A stretch of DNA of 64,000 bases. It comes from Karstenula rhodostoma CBS 690.94 (Eukaryota; Ascomycota; Dothideomycetes; Pleosporales; Didymosphaeriaceae). The position numbers were made by a program, and so were the translations under genes. The stretch is taken from positions 1,317,397 through 1,381,396 of the forward strand of contig MU001499.1 in assembly GCA_010093485.1 (NCBI GenBank), given 5' to 3'. Numbering within the stretch: the first letter of the stretch is position 1; every line of letters begins with the position of its first letter. Positions 10,689 to 24,200 of this stretch are shown piece after piece. The notes under the pieces were generated by a model, which did no database searches, was not told the origin of the DNA, and saw only the letters and a program-made list of their open reading frames with translations.

Positions 10689-13043
10689 ATGTCTACCGAA
10701 GTTGTCGCCGACACCCCGTCATCACACCTTTCTAAGGGTGTCGCCACGCACCCGTTAGCGCCACTTTCGGAGAAGGAACTCACATCCGCAGCAGCGATAA
10801 TCAGGGCTTCATGGCCGGCGCATACAGATGTCCACTTCAAAGTTGTGACACTGCAAGAACCCCCTAAAGCGGAGGTCGTCCCGTACCTGGAAGCTGAGCA
10901 CAATGGATCCCAGCTACCTCCAGTCAGCAGGAGAGCTTTCATAAATTACTACATCCGCAACACAGTGAGTCTGCAATATCCATGACCTTGATCGCTGGTA
11001 ATGGTTTGGCTTTGTAGAACAAATTCCACGAAGCGATTGTGGATCTCCAATCAGGCCGCGTACTTCACAACGTTCTCCTGGGCCCCTTTGTCCATGCAAA
11101 TGGAGATGGCGAAGAGATTGTGCGCATCGAAAAAATTGCGCTCGAGGATCAGGGCGTTCAAGATGCAATCGCAAAACTACAGCTTCCAGAGGGCACAGTA
11201 GTCATTTCAGACCCATGGATCTATGGATCCGACGGAGTCAATGATGAGGAGCGCCTATACCAATGTTTCCTCTACATGCGAGACCCACTCAACCCCTCAG
11301 AAGCCGATTCCAATCACTATGCACTACCACTACCGATCAGTCCGGTCATTACCACGGAGGATATGAAGGTTATCCGCATCGATACTTTGCCGACTGGTCC
11401 CGACAACACGCTCAAACCGCTTGGAAAATGGCCCATTCACCCACCGAATGAATATATTTCAGAGCATCAGACCTTGAGAACAGACCTGAAGCCGTTGAAT
11501 GTAGTTCAGCCGGAAGGCGCTAGTTTTACCGTCATTCAAGAAGGGACTTCAAGTGTCCTGCAATGGCAAAAGTGGAAGTTCAGGGTGGGGTTCAACCAGC
11601 GAGAAGGTATTGTGCTTTACGATGTGCGATACGACAACCGCAGCTTGTTTTATCGGCTGAGCTTGAGCGACATGAACATTCCGTACGCAGACCCTCGGCA
11701 TCCTTTCCACAAGAAATCAGGTATGTAATCCCTTAGCGTCTGCTGTAAATAACCTAACTCATAATCTAGCTTTTGACCTTGGAGATGCTGGGGCTGGCAT
11801 CATGGCCAACAATCTCAAGTTAGGGTGCGACTGCTTGGGTTCCATCTACTACCTTGACGCTGTACTCTCGGACGACAAAGGCGGCGTGATTCCGATGGAG
11901 AACTGCGTCTGCATCCATGAGCAAGATGCCGGTATTGCCTGGAAGCACACCAACTATCGCACTGGCCGAGCAGCGGTGGCTCGCTCGCGCGAACTTGTGC
12001 TGCAATCGATCATCACGGTATCAAATTACGAGTACATCTTGGCCTTCATCTTCAACCAAGCTGGAGAAGTCAACTATGAAATCCGCGCAACGGGCATCTT
12101 GAGTACCCAGCCCATCGACGAAGGTGTGGAGGTACCATTCGGCACTGTTGTCCATCCCGGAGTCCTTGCTGTGCACCATCAACACATTTTCTCACTGAGA
12201 GTGGATCCGTTCCTGGAGGGCCAGAACAACCGGCTAGTCTACGATGAAGCTTTCCCTATGCCGCGATCCGACTTCAACCCTCATGGTACAGGCTACTACG
12301 TCCAAGAAACAGTCGTCGAGGAATCAGGCGGCTACGACAACAACTACGATAATAATCGTATATTCAAGATCCAGAACGTGGGAAAGCGCAATCCCATCAA
12401 TGGCAAACCTGTAGCGTACAAGATCCAAGCGCCTCCGTTCCAGAAGATTTTGTCGGACAAGGATAGCTTCAACTACAAGCGTGCGGAATTCTCCGATCAC
12501 AACATCTATGTTGTGAAGTACCGAGACGATGAGTTATATGCTGGAGGCAAATACACCAACCAAAGCAGAGGAGGCACTGGTGTCAGATCGTGGGCCGACC
12601 GCAAAGAGAACGTGAAAGATGACGACTTCGTCCTCTACATCCAAGCAGGTATCAACCACGTACCGAGAATTGAGGTAAGTCTACGCGGCTGTCGTGGTTG
12701 GACTGGTACTCACTTTGAATAGGACTTCCCTGTGATGCCATGTGAGATTTTGAAGATCCATATGAAGCCTGTGAACTTTTTCGACAAGGTAAGTTTCCTG
12801 GGTACAAAGCGCAGATGTTTCTTCGCGTGCCATGATTTTTTTTCTCTTGCTAGACATGAGCAAAGTACAATTCCCATTGAAATGAAACAACAACTGACCT
12901 CATACCCACAGAATCCAGCACTGGATGTGCCACCGAGTGAGCAAAGTTTCAACAAGAGCACCCTGGTGAGTGAGCAGCACCACCAGCCTACAGCGGAGAC
13001 CGTTGTTGGGGAGGGAGGCGCATGCTGCGCGCCAAAATTGTAG
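10689..13043 (+). CDS. Copper (primary) amine oxidase
   Basis: Oxidatively deaminates primary amines to aldehyde, ammonia and hydrogen peroxide, using Cu(II) and a topaquinone made from its own tyrosine; it lets fungi use amines as nitrogen source. Five exons are read: 10689-10964, 11018-11720, 11770-12674, 12723-12788 and 12912-13043, all GT-AG and in phase, giving about 693 residues, the normal size. The topaquinone site is SNYEY (Tyr codon 12027-12029), two copper ligands are in VHHQHIF, and the third is in INHVPRIED. The catalytic-base region (YDNRSLFYRLSLSDM) is also present. The first ATG giving a normal N-terminus is 10689, not the in-frame ATG at 10641. The last residues CCAPKL end in a weak PTS1-like PKL, so peroxisomal location is possible but not shown. 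Confidence 0.94.
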
Positions 13044-13294
13044 ACAGAGTGTAGATAAGCACCCGTTCGATAGATGTATCATCTTGACTTGAACCTATGT
13101 AATATGTAAACTTCGAACACCCCAGAACTCCAGTGTAGACAGGTGCGGCCCCCGCTGCAGGGACACACTAACCATAGACGGCTAGAGGTGAAAGGTGTGG
13201 CCCGGGCTTCAACGCGGTCGTTGCTGCTCGATCGCATCCCAGTCTCGAACCTCAAAGAAACAACTTCAGCTTTTCCCCACGCACAACCGCTGCT

Positions 13295-14279
13295 ATGGCA
13301 CCCAACGACAAGGCAGGTCGCGTCGTATTCATCGGCAACATCCCGTATGGTAAGTCGGATTTGGTGGTCGTGCATCGGCATAGCGCAGTCAAGCCCTCTT
13401 AGCTAACGATTTGCAGGCGGCAACGAGGAAATCATCATAGAGACGCTGGGTCGCGTTGGTCAAGTGCTCAACTTTCGACTCGTGTACGACAAGGAGACTG
13501 GCCGGCCCAAGGGCTTCGGCTTCGCAGAGTTCGCAGACGGCGATTCAGCAGCCTCCGCAGTTCGCAACCTCAACGACTACGAGCTGATGGGAAGGAAGCT
13601 GCGCGTGGATTGGTCCAACGACAACGGCGCAGGCGACAACGCGCCTGCGAACAACCCCGCGCCAGTCAATGGCCAGCCCGACGTTGCTGCTGCGGCAGCA
13701 CCACAGTCGTCCGCGCTCCCTCCTCTCCCACCGGGCGCCGAGCTCCAGCCCAACCTATCGTGCCCCGATTCCATCTCCCTCACACTCAATACGCTTCCTC
13801 CGCCCCAGCTCCTCGACATCATCTCCCAGATGAAGGGCCTGGTCATGACAGAACCCGCAAAAGCTACCGAGGTCTTCAGGCAAGCGCCGCAGCTTGCCTA
13901 CGCGATATTCCAGGCACTCCTTCTCTTAAACCTCGTGGATACCAACGTGCTCGGCTCGCTCATCGACCCAGCTCCTGCCGCGGCAGCAGCTCCCCCACCA
14001 CAAGCACAAGCACAAGCACCTGCCCCTCAGCCCGCCCGGCCACCGCAGAACTACTCGGGCTACCCTCCACAGCCTGTCCCGACGCCGCCGCAACAAGTGC
14101 AGCAGCCGTACGGGCAGCCAGCTCCGCAAGCGCAACCCACTTTGACTCCTGAGCAGCTCGCAGCATACCAACAAGTCATGGCACTGAGTCAGGCGCAAGT
14201 CGACGCGTTGGATCCCGCGTCGCGCGCCCAGATCATGCATTTGAGGCAGTCGTTCGCTGCAATGGCCGGACGCATGTAG
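13295..14279 (+). CDS. rna15: CstF-64 / Rna15 cleavage-polyadenylation factor
   Basis: Nuclear RNA-binding subunit of the 3'-end cleavage and polyadenylation complex (CstF in animals, CF IA in yeast), recognising U/GU-rich sequence downstream of the cleavage site. Two exons, 13295-13349 and 13417-14279, are joined by a 67-bp intron inside the RRM, giving about 305 residues. The RRM has RNP2 VVFIGNIPYG and RNP1 KGFGFAEF. The hinge domain (LPPPQLLDIISQMKGLV and following, residues about 165-220) binds CstF-77/Rna14. A Pro/Gln-rich linker leads to the conserved C-terminal helical domain (LTPEQLAAYQQVMALS to the end). Architecture and length are complete for the family. Confidence 0.95.
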
Positions 14280-15261
14280 ACCTCAAGACGAGTGCGGGCA
14301 AATGTATAATGGCGTTCAAAAGACGACTCGGAAAGATGAGTCAGATGGGCACTTTGGGCAATGCATTTTGTATCATACATGGCGTCACGGGTTACGGAGG
14401 ACATTGCTGGATGACAGCGCGGAGTTTTGGGCTGGGAAATTGTGTCTTTCGGGCAATGTTCTCGAACAGGGTCGATATCGGGCAAAATAGTGTACGAGTT
14501 AGCACGGGGGACATTATTCGCCGGCATGTACCCTGAACAATTGATGAGCTGGCGCAGGTTGCACAAGATTGCGCGTCGCTCTCACGGCTGCCTGATGATC
14601 GTCCTCGTCGGCCACTTTTGCGTCCAACAAAAGAAGAAAATGTTCCGACATTGCTTTGAATGCATAAATTCGCCAGTTGGCAGTGTTGTTCGAACAAGCT
14701 TCCGGCCAGCAATGGACCATGGCCTGAGGCTAGTGGCACCCAGTGCATAGCTAGTGGTGCAGCTCTAAATACATTCCTGTCCTTTGTCTATGAAACCAGC
14801 CATGTTTATGTATTATTCGAATAAAACTTGTTCACGACGAACGGCAGTGGAGACCAAGGCACAATCATGCCCAATGCATCTGCTTGCATGGCCAATGCAT
14901 GCCCATGTATCCACCGCGGACATGTCGATTGGCCCAGCCCCCACTCGGCAGCTTGCGATCAGTTGCAGGGGTTAGCGCCGGTCAACCCTCACCTCCAGCT
15001 CGGGTCGCCACTGAACAACAACTCAGCTATCCGTCGCGCGCATAATCAGACGGTCGGTGGACAGCTTGTCGGCGTGCATTTCTCGTGGCCACCTTTTCCT
15101 TTCACTGTACCATAACGACATTACGACGTGACGACTCTTGCGATACCCCCAGCATCCCACGTCGAACCCATACAAGCGACCGACCGACGAGCGTAATTTT
15201 TGCACAGCGCAGCACCCAGCGCATACACAGCTAGCCGTGCCACTGTTTGACAGTTGTAATA
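14280..15261. other. Intergenic, promoter of the giant gene
   Basis: Between rna15 and the leashin gene, both on the plus strand. Nothing recognisable is coded. The leashin start is taken at 15262 because the open frame extends only five codons further upstream, to a TTG. Confidence 0.5.
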
Positions 15262-18200
15262 ATGTGGACCCGTCGCTCTTCCAAGGGCGATGGTGCCAAG
15301 GATCGCGACGACGAGAAGCGCAAGAGGAGCGACTCGTCCGCGACGCGTCGATACAAAACGTCCGAATCCGTTGTCTCGTCTGCTTCCACGCGAAAACCCT
15401 CAAGACGCGACTCAGCATCACGAGCTCCCGACAGCCCCGCGTCGAGCTATGCGACCTTTGCGACAGCCAGGGACGACCGCGATCGCGACGACATGAGGTC
15501 CAACGCTGACCCGTACGACCACCCGCGCGGCGACGAGCGCAGACGTCGCCGCCGGGACGAGGACGAGCGCTCGACGCTATCGCGCAGAGATCGCTCGCGG
15601 AGCCGGGACCGCAGCGATAAGGACAGGAAGCACGACAAGAAGAAGAAGAGCCGCTCCGAGGCAGGCGGCTCGCGCCCGCAGGAAATCGTGGAGGCGCCGC
15701 GACGGGCGAGTCGGTCTGTCGCCGGGCCGGTCGAGAGCGGAGAGTCGTCGCGATTTCCCGATCTGAACGGGCCGCCGTTGATGTCAGGAGGACTGCCTGC
15801 TGGCGCCTTGTCGTCCCATGTGCACGATCAGTTCCCTGGACAGGACCCGCAGCAGTTTGCGACTCCCTTCGTCCCTCACGCACCCGTGCACACCGCTTCG
15901 TTCGGAGAGGCTGCGGATTACTACGGCGACCAAGGAGAGTCCGTCCATCACCAGCCTGGAGTGCGGATTGAGCGCCCTTCAGTCATTATACCGCAGGATC
16001 AACAGCACCTGCTTACCGGATCTGCTCAGGCCAATCCGGTCGCCGATACTGGAGCGGGCGCAGCTGCCGAATTCTACAACATGGCAAACGCCGAACCACA
16101 ACAACCATCGAAGCCGCCGCGGCCCTCATCCATGCCTGGCGCCTTCACTGACGATGAGCCTTTACCTGCGAACCCGCCGAGACCATCGTCCAAACCCGAC
16201 AAGCCAGGCAAACTGAGCTCTGCTGCTACCTTGGCTGGTGCCGCTGGTATGGGATACGCCTTTGGCCACGACTCTCACACTCACTCGCAACAAGCCACAA
16301 CCTACGCGAACGGCGTCTCGGGTAGTACTCCTTCCATGTACTACCAAGGCGAAAATCCGTCAACGGCAGCAACAGACGGCAGCCATAATTATAATGGGAC
16401 CAGCAGCTACATTCCCACGTACAACGAAGCCATGGAAGACGTACCCCCACCGAAGCCTCCCAGGCCTGGCAAACCTGAGAAGCAGCCGTCCGGCTCATCC
16501 CATACTGGGCTATATGCCACGGGCGCTACTGGACTCGCGGCTTATAGTCTAGCTCATCACAACTTACACCACACGCATTCCATGCCTGGAGGCTTCCCTG
16601 GAGAGCATTACGGCAGTCATGGTCCCTCACCTGGGGCCTTGATGTCCGGCGGCATGGCGCACCGACATGAACACAAAGGGCCTGTTTCCAAATTGGCAGA
16701 CTGGTGGAAGAACTATGACGATGTGCGGAAAATGGAAGAGTACACCGAGTACATTGGCGTCTGCAAGTATTGCTTTGATCCACGATCTTCACCTATGGAT
16801 GCGCCTCGACAACATCACTACAATCGAAGGAAACGCTCGGGTGAGCTTCGCCCATCTGGAATCAAGGAGAAGCATTCACGCTATGGACTGAATGAGAAGG
16901 GTTCGCGAACCTCACTCTCTGGCGATGAGAAACGAGATAAGCGCAAGAGCAATAGCACCAGTGCGACCAGTTGGATTGCAGCAGGCTTGGGTGGCGTCGG
17001 TCTTGTGAAGGCTGGACAAGCACTTTTCAACCAGCGGAACGATTTCGACGACACTTACAGCATCAAATCTGGTCGCGACCCCCGTTCACGGACGTCATAC
17101 CGAAGTCGAAGTCGCTCACGAGAGAGTAAGCATTACTCTTACGGTCGATCGGGGATCCGACATAGGAGCCCATCAGAAGATCGCATATCTTACATGTCTA
17201 CTGGGATTACGGGAAGCCGCAAAGATCGCAAAGACCACAAGGTCGTGCGGCCCCGTTCGCACACGCGGTCACGGTCCCACTCGCGAGATCGTAAATCTGG
17301 TATCCTAGGCGCTGCACTTGGTGCTGGTCTAGCATCGTCAGCTTTTGGCGCTTCTCGGAAGAAGCATTATAGCCAAAGCCAAAGCCAAAGCCAAAGCCAA
17401 AGCCGCAGCCGCAGCAGCAGCCGCAGCCGCTCCCACTCGCCACAGAATGTGATTGTCCAACGTCGGCGGGACAACAGTGATCACGAACGGAGATACTCGC
17501 AGAACCAACGCTTGAAGAGCAAGTCGTCTCGGAGCTCAGTTAGTGGTGCTTCCTTCGTTGAAGTTTCTAGACCCCATCAATCGCAAGGAGGCTTTTTGGG
17601 AGGTTTCTTTGCTGCTGCTCCGCCCAAGGAAAAGTCAAAGGAGAAGCGCCGGAAGACTCACAGCCATTCCAAGAAGAAGAAAGGCTTTTTCAACTTCGGC
17701 AATGCATCTTCATCATCTTCCGACTCTGATATCGCATTCGGCGAGGGATTTGTCAGGCCCAAGAAACGTCCCGAGAAACGTCCCTCGCGACGAAGTTCTG
17801 ACGAGAAGCTCAATGCCACTCTGATTGGGCTAGGTGCGACCGCCGCCGCGATCGCTGCAGCAAAAGCCGGACGTAACAGTGGTCGACATCGTCCCGAAGT
17901 TGTTGCCGTTCGCGAGAACAGACATCAAACCCAAAGCAGATATCGACGCCAATCTGGAGCTTCTCGTTACGGCAACGTAGATGCGGATGGGTGGGAGGAT
18001 CTCCCAGATGATGACACAACCGATTCAGGAAGCATCAGCTCTGGCCTTGCCTTTGGCGATCATAACTTATACAAGACCAAGAGTAGAGAGTCTCTCAACT
18101 CGAATGGTTCAGGCACCAGCAAGTGGGGTTGGCGATGGGGCAGTAAGAAGGAGAAGAAGAAGAAGCCTTCCACCGAAAGCTTGTACAGCGCTGATGCCAA

Positions 18201-21200
18201 CAACTCGCTCATCGGTCCTCCTGCCGCAGTCGGTGCTGTAGCTGGAACAGCAATCGGCGCCGGTCTTCATCGACAAGACAGCAGCGCCAGCAGCATTCCT
18301 TCACTCCAGCATGTTGTCCCAGTCCAGCTAACCGCCGACCCCAATTCTTTCGATGCTAGACGGACGAGCTCTCTGCCCACGCCCCAACCACTTCTAACTT
18401 CTCAATCTGGCCCAATGACAATTCAGCATCCCCAGCCAATGCATCAAGTACCTGGAGCTATATACTCGACGCAAGCACCGCCTCAGCCTGGCTACGTTGC
18501 TCCCAGCGGCCCTCCGGTCTTTTCGCAACCTCCATACCCCACTCCTTTCGACTACCCGCAGCTTCCGGCCCCACCTCGACGTGCCAACTCATCTCCCGTG
18601 CAGTCGTCCTCTTGGAAGCGCGATACCGCTCTCGTCGCCGCCACTGGTGGACTTGCTGGCGCTGCCATATCTTCTTTCAAGAATAAGGATCGGCCTTCCC
18701 GGCCTTCCAGCTCTCAATCCAATGTGCGCTTTGGCTTCACCGAAGAACAAGCGCGCAAGGAGCGTCAGCGCCTCAAAGACGATGACCGCGACGAAGATGA
18801 AGATCGACGCCGCCGCCTTGACGAAACAGAACGCAGGGAGCAAGAGCGTCGCAAGCTTGAGCTTCAACGCCAGCAAGAAGAGGCAAGAAAGTACCAGGAG
18901 GCTGAGCAATTGGCCAAGCTAGAGATTGAGCGCCGGGAAACTGAACGCCGCCATGAGCAAGAGGTGAAAGAGCGCCGCGAGCAAGAAGAACGCATTGCTC
19001 GCAAGGCCAGGGAGAAGGCCGAGGAACAGGAGCGCCGTGAACACGAAGCTCGTGTCGCTGAACAACGGAGGCGCGAACTCGAGCTTGAAGAAGAACAGAA
19101 GCACCGAGAACGCCTCGAGCAAGAACGCCACATGGCAGAGCAACGAAAGCGCGAACTCGAGCTTGAAGAAGAACAGAAGCACCGAGAACGCCTCGAGCAA
19201 GAACGCCACATGGCAGAGCAACGAAAGCGCGAACTCGAGCTTGAAGAAGAACAGAAGCACCGAGAACGCCTCGAGCAAGAACGCCACATGGCAGAGCAAC
19301 GGGAGCGCGATCTCGAGCTTGAAGAAGAACAGAAGCTCCAGGAACACCTTGAGCAAGAACGCCGCATGGCAGAGCAACGAAGGCGCGATTTCGAGTTCGA
19401 ACAGGAGCTCGAGCAAAAACGCCGAGAACGTCGGGAGCTGGATCGGCTTGTAGCTGAGCAACGAGAGGCTGAGCAGCGTGAAGCCGAGCTCCAGCAAGAC
19501 TTGGAACGCAGACGGCGAGAACGCGAGGCAGAAGAATACTCTAGCCGATACGAGAACGATCGAGAGCGCCGTGCGCTTGAGCAGCAACGCACTGGAAGCT
19601 CTGTTGCTAGCGATGTTCGGCGCAAGGAACAAGAGCTCGAAGACCGGGAGCGAGCCATCGTTCAGCCAGATATTTGGAAGAAGCCTGCCGCCGTGGCCAC
19701 TGCTGCTGCAACCGCTGCCGCGATTACGAGCGCCGCCATATCGTCCTCGAAGCACGACGATCGCCGTGCCAAGAAGAGTGAGCGAACTTCCAAGCACAAT
19801 GATCGCCGCGTCAGGGAGATTGAACCGTCTCCTGTCAAGACGATAGAGCCGGCTGCGGTCAGGACAATCGCACCAAGCATGGTCGCTGTAGACTACGCCG
19901 ACGATGATATTTTCAACCCCGATATCTTCAAGAAGAGGAGGGCTTCTCCAATTCGGCAGCCAGGAAGTGCACAAGAGGTTCTCCAAGAATGGGAAGATCG
20001 TTACACTTCGAAGGACGACCCGGTATCCCAGGCAGACTTCTTCGCGCCGAAGGAATTGCTTGACAAGTCGGCAGCTCCTGTGGCTAAAGTCGACCCGAAC
20101 GAAGGTGCTCCTGATCTTCATGTCTACCAAGCCCATGACGGACATGATTATGGCCCACCATCACGCCCGCCTTACCCTACTTCGTACTCGTTCACCGCCA
20201 CCAAGGATGGTCGTGGGCCACTGAACCCACCTTACCCTGTTCCTGAGCTCAATCTCATTCAATCGACCCCTCCTGGAAGTCGGGCGCCTACACCACGCGT
20301 CGCCTCTGTCCCAGCTTCACCCTCTATCGAGCCTGTACCGGAACCGACAAAAGAAGAGACCAAGCAGGAAGATGCGAACCGGCGGGGCTCTAGGGTCAGT
20401 TGGGGCGCAAATCAATTCCACAACTACGAAGTTCCCACGCCAGACTCCTTCCGCGAAAACTTTGTGTCTGATCATGACCTTGGCAAGTACACGGAGCAAT
20501 CGCATGATGAGATATATGTCGAAGCAGATTCTCCCAAATCTGGGAGGAAGATTACAACGTACCGGTCGGATGAACCAAAACTTCCTGAGCCTGAGTTTCC
20601 CGCCAGCACCCAATACGTTCCTGATCAGGACAACGACGATTGGGCTGATACGATGTCAAAGAAGGCCAGCAAGAAGGATAAGAAGAAAGCTAAAGCGGCT
20701 GCAGCGACGGCGGCGGCAACCGTAGTGACAGCTGCCGCACTCGCTTCATGGGACGATGATAGACACATCCGTGCTCGCGACGATGCTGACAACGTATCTA
20801 TTATGACCGACCCTTTCGCTGACAAGTACGCTGCATCTACTATATCTGCTGCACCTTCGATTATGAGCTCCTGGTCGACACCGTTCTCCGAGTCCGCCTC
20901 GGATGTCACAGTCATACCGGCCAAGCCAAAGGGGTCGATCGAGCGTGAGCTCACTTCTGAGCCCCATCCGATGCACATGCCTGGTGGCTTCGATGACTTG
21001 TCTGCGCCAACCACGCCAACCACGGAAAAGCCCACGGAAGACGAGTGGGCCGCTCCCAGCAAGAAGACCAGGAAAAGTAAGAAATCGAAAAGTACCGACG
21101 AAGACACCTTCGCCGTTCCAGAACCACCAAGGACAATTGACCCGATACGGGAACCTAAACCGGAGCCCGTGAGAGAAGTCGTAGCTGAGCAGGAGACCAA

Positions 21201-24200
21201 ATCAAGCAAAAAGGACAAGAAGAAGAAGAAGTCCACGAGCGTTGACGAAGACCCCTACATCAAATATGCGCCAAGAGCAGTCGTTCCGGAACCTGGGCCA
21301 GTGATTGCCGAGGAACGCAAACTAGAATCGGAGAATCCACTAGAGGACGACTGGGCTGTTCCCGCCAAGCCCAGCAAGAAGGACAAGAAGAAGAAGTCGA
21401 AGGGCGCAGTAGAGGGGTTCTTCGATCAATCTTCATCAAGCAGGTTTGACTCGTACGCTGCTCCTGAGCCCGAACCTGCCAGAGAACCATTACTGAAGCC
21501 CGCGCCTGTTAGAGTACCATTACTGGAGCCTGAGCCTGAGAAGTTAGTGGAAGATGAGGGTGCCGCTTTTGCTAAACCTAGCAAGAAGGACAAGAAGAAG
21601 GACAAGAAGGCAGCCAAGAAAGGCACTGTCGACAGCTTCGACGATACCGAATCGAGTCAACCTCCTACCCCGGTTCTCGAACGCGACCCGAGAGATATCG
21701 AGCCGACTTTCACAGGCGGTGCCTCACTGGACGATTATCGGAGCAACGGCACTACCACCAATGCAGCCATGGCGGGTGGCTTCGCCGCACTCTCAGGTGC
21801 TGCAATGAAGCAAGACCAGGACCGTATTGCTTCAGACTCCGAGCATGCACGGGAAAGCATGGAAAACGCACGAGTTCTCCCCAGCACGGCGTTCCATGAT
21901 GTAGAAGAGCTGGGCGACGTCAAGACACCCAAGAAAAAGCAGAGAGTATCGAGTGGCAGGTGGTCCCCATCCATCGGATCTCCACTACGCTCTGAAGTCC
22001 AATACAGCGACTATGTCGGGCCCATCACAGACCCTTCTACTTCTCGAGCTGCCACCGAATCGTCGAAATCGCCTCCTAGAGATTATGGGTTGAGCCACGT
22101 ATTCCCTTCGACGATCCGAGATACTCATGATTCTGGGTACTACGCCCCGGACGATCCTCCACAGCCCAACTCCGCCGAGCGTGACTCAGACGAGTTCTTC
22201 TCTGCCGGCTCAGATGAGCAACAACCGGCCAAAGATAAATCACCTGAACAACAACCGGTCAAGGATAAATCACCTCCAGTGGATAAGCTTTCTGATCGTG
22301 AAAAGACACAAGTTGTATCGCCGCCGAAAACTTACGACAATGATTTGGAACGCGAAGAGCGACGCCGAGTTCGCCATGAGACCCGCTCGCGCTCACAGAG
22401 CCGTAACCGTGGCTACGAGCTAGAGAAGGGGGACTCACCAACCAAACGAAGGCATCACCGTCGACACGAGACTGATGAACGGTCCGACGACTGGGATTCC
22501 CGATCTATGATCTCCGAAGCTCGATCAGAAGGAACTGGTGAACGTCGCCGCAAGCACCGGCATCGGGAAAGCGATCCCACTCGTTCGCCCGATGAACACC
22601 GTCGCTCATCTGCTAGATCTGAACCGGGTGATATCGAAGACGAGCGCAAATCGTCCCGCCGCCGATCGAAACGAGATAACGATGACGATGTGTCCGCCCC
22701 TCGTTCGCCCGATGCACACCGTCGCTCATCTGCTAGATCTGAACCGGGTGATATCGAAGACGAGCGCAAATCGTCCCGCCGCCGATCGAAACGAGATAAC
22801 GATGACGATGTGTCCGCCCCTCGTTCGCCCGATGCACACCGTCGCTCATCTGCTAGATCTGAACCGGGTGATATCGAAGACGAGCGCAAATCTTCCCGCC
22901 GCCGATCGAAACGGGATGACGATGACAATATGTCCGTGGTGTCTTCAGCGTCGCGCTACGATGAGGAGAAGTCGAAGAAGGACAAGGAGAAACGATCGTC
23001 TGGGCTATTTGGTTTATTCAGCAGATCGAAGGAAAATCTGGCGGAGACCAGCAAATCCTCAAAGGCGAGGGAGGACGAAGACGACGGTGAGCGCAGGCGC
23101 CGCAGGAGGAAGCATAGGGAGGGCTCGGCATACGGCTCGGATGACGATGATGCCCGATCCACTATTTCGTCTTCCAGTCGCCGTGAGAAGCGGAGGAGTC
23201 GCACTGACGGCTGGGAAGAAAAGGTATAGCACTCTTTTTACTTGTTGTACTATTTTCCATCATGTATTATAGACGTTAATGTATTGGGTGTTAGGAACGC
23301 TCCTCCCGATCACGCAATGACGACGAAGAACATACTTTTTTAGACGATCAGGCAGTGGCAGCCATACCACTGCCCTCCGGTGAGACTTCGTCTCGAGTTG
23401 AAGGATTGCAAGATAGTGCCATGCCTAACGACAAGCCCGATCGTTCTCTCCCAGCCCTCGACACTGCTTTCGCCCCGCCCAACGAGACGCACCACGTCGA
23501 ACGTCCAACTACACCTGCTAACATGGAGGATCCTCGCGCATTCTTGACTAAGGTTACTGGTCTGCAACCATGGCTATTAGAAGCATTTCCCGACGAGCTA
23601 CCTCCACTCCCCGTCAGTAGACCAACAAGCCCATTGCTACAGAGCCCGGAACTATCAAGAAGCCCTCTTTCCGAGCGAACATTGTCGCCCACGTCGGTGC
23701 CTATTCGCTTCCGTCGACCCCCTAGTAGCCCGGGCACAACACGCGATGATCTCAGCCTGGATTTGAACAACGCCTCTAGTCCTAGTAGCTCTCCACTACG
23801 ACCACCAGGCCCTCGACATGCAAAGACGCACTCTGGCGAGTTCGTTCATTCGCGTGAATATAGACCATTGTACCTCGTAGAGCGTAACCGCAAGTCTGCC
23901 GAGATTGAAGAAGAAGTGTTTCCAGCGCTGCCCTCAAGCGGAAGCCCATCGCGCGCATCGTCCACGAGCGGAACAGAAGACGAGTACCAGTCAGCATACG
24001 AGTCGATCCACGGGTCCCCTAGCGCCAGTATGAGCGATGCTTTTGAAGATGCCCTCCCGGACCCGTTCCAATTCGTGCCTACGCAATACTCAGGGCCTGG
24101 ACTTGAACTGCAACATCTGGAGCTCGCAGATCACGAGGTGGAGGAGTTGACCGAGTCGCAACAGACTACACCTAAGGCTTCGTCGTTCCCGGCTGGTGTG

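Noticed and set aside
15247..15261. Leashin start upstream of 15262
   Set aside because: The frame reaches back only to a TTG; the first ATG is at 15262.
18864..20145. Long minus-strand open frames (264 and 408 codons) inside leashin
   Set aside because: They mirror the Glu/Arg-rich codons of the plus-strand charged helix and minisatellite; composition is Ser/Arg- or Leu-rich repeats with no independent signature.
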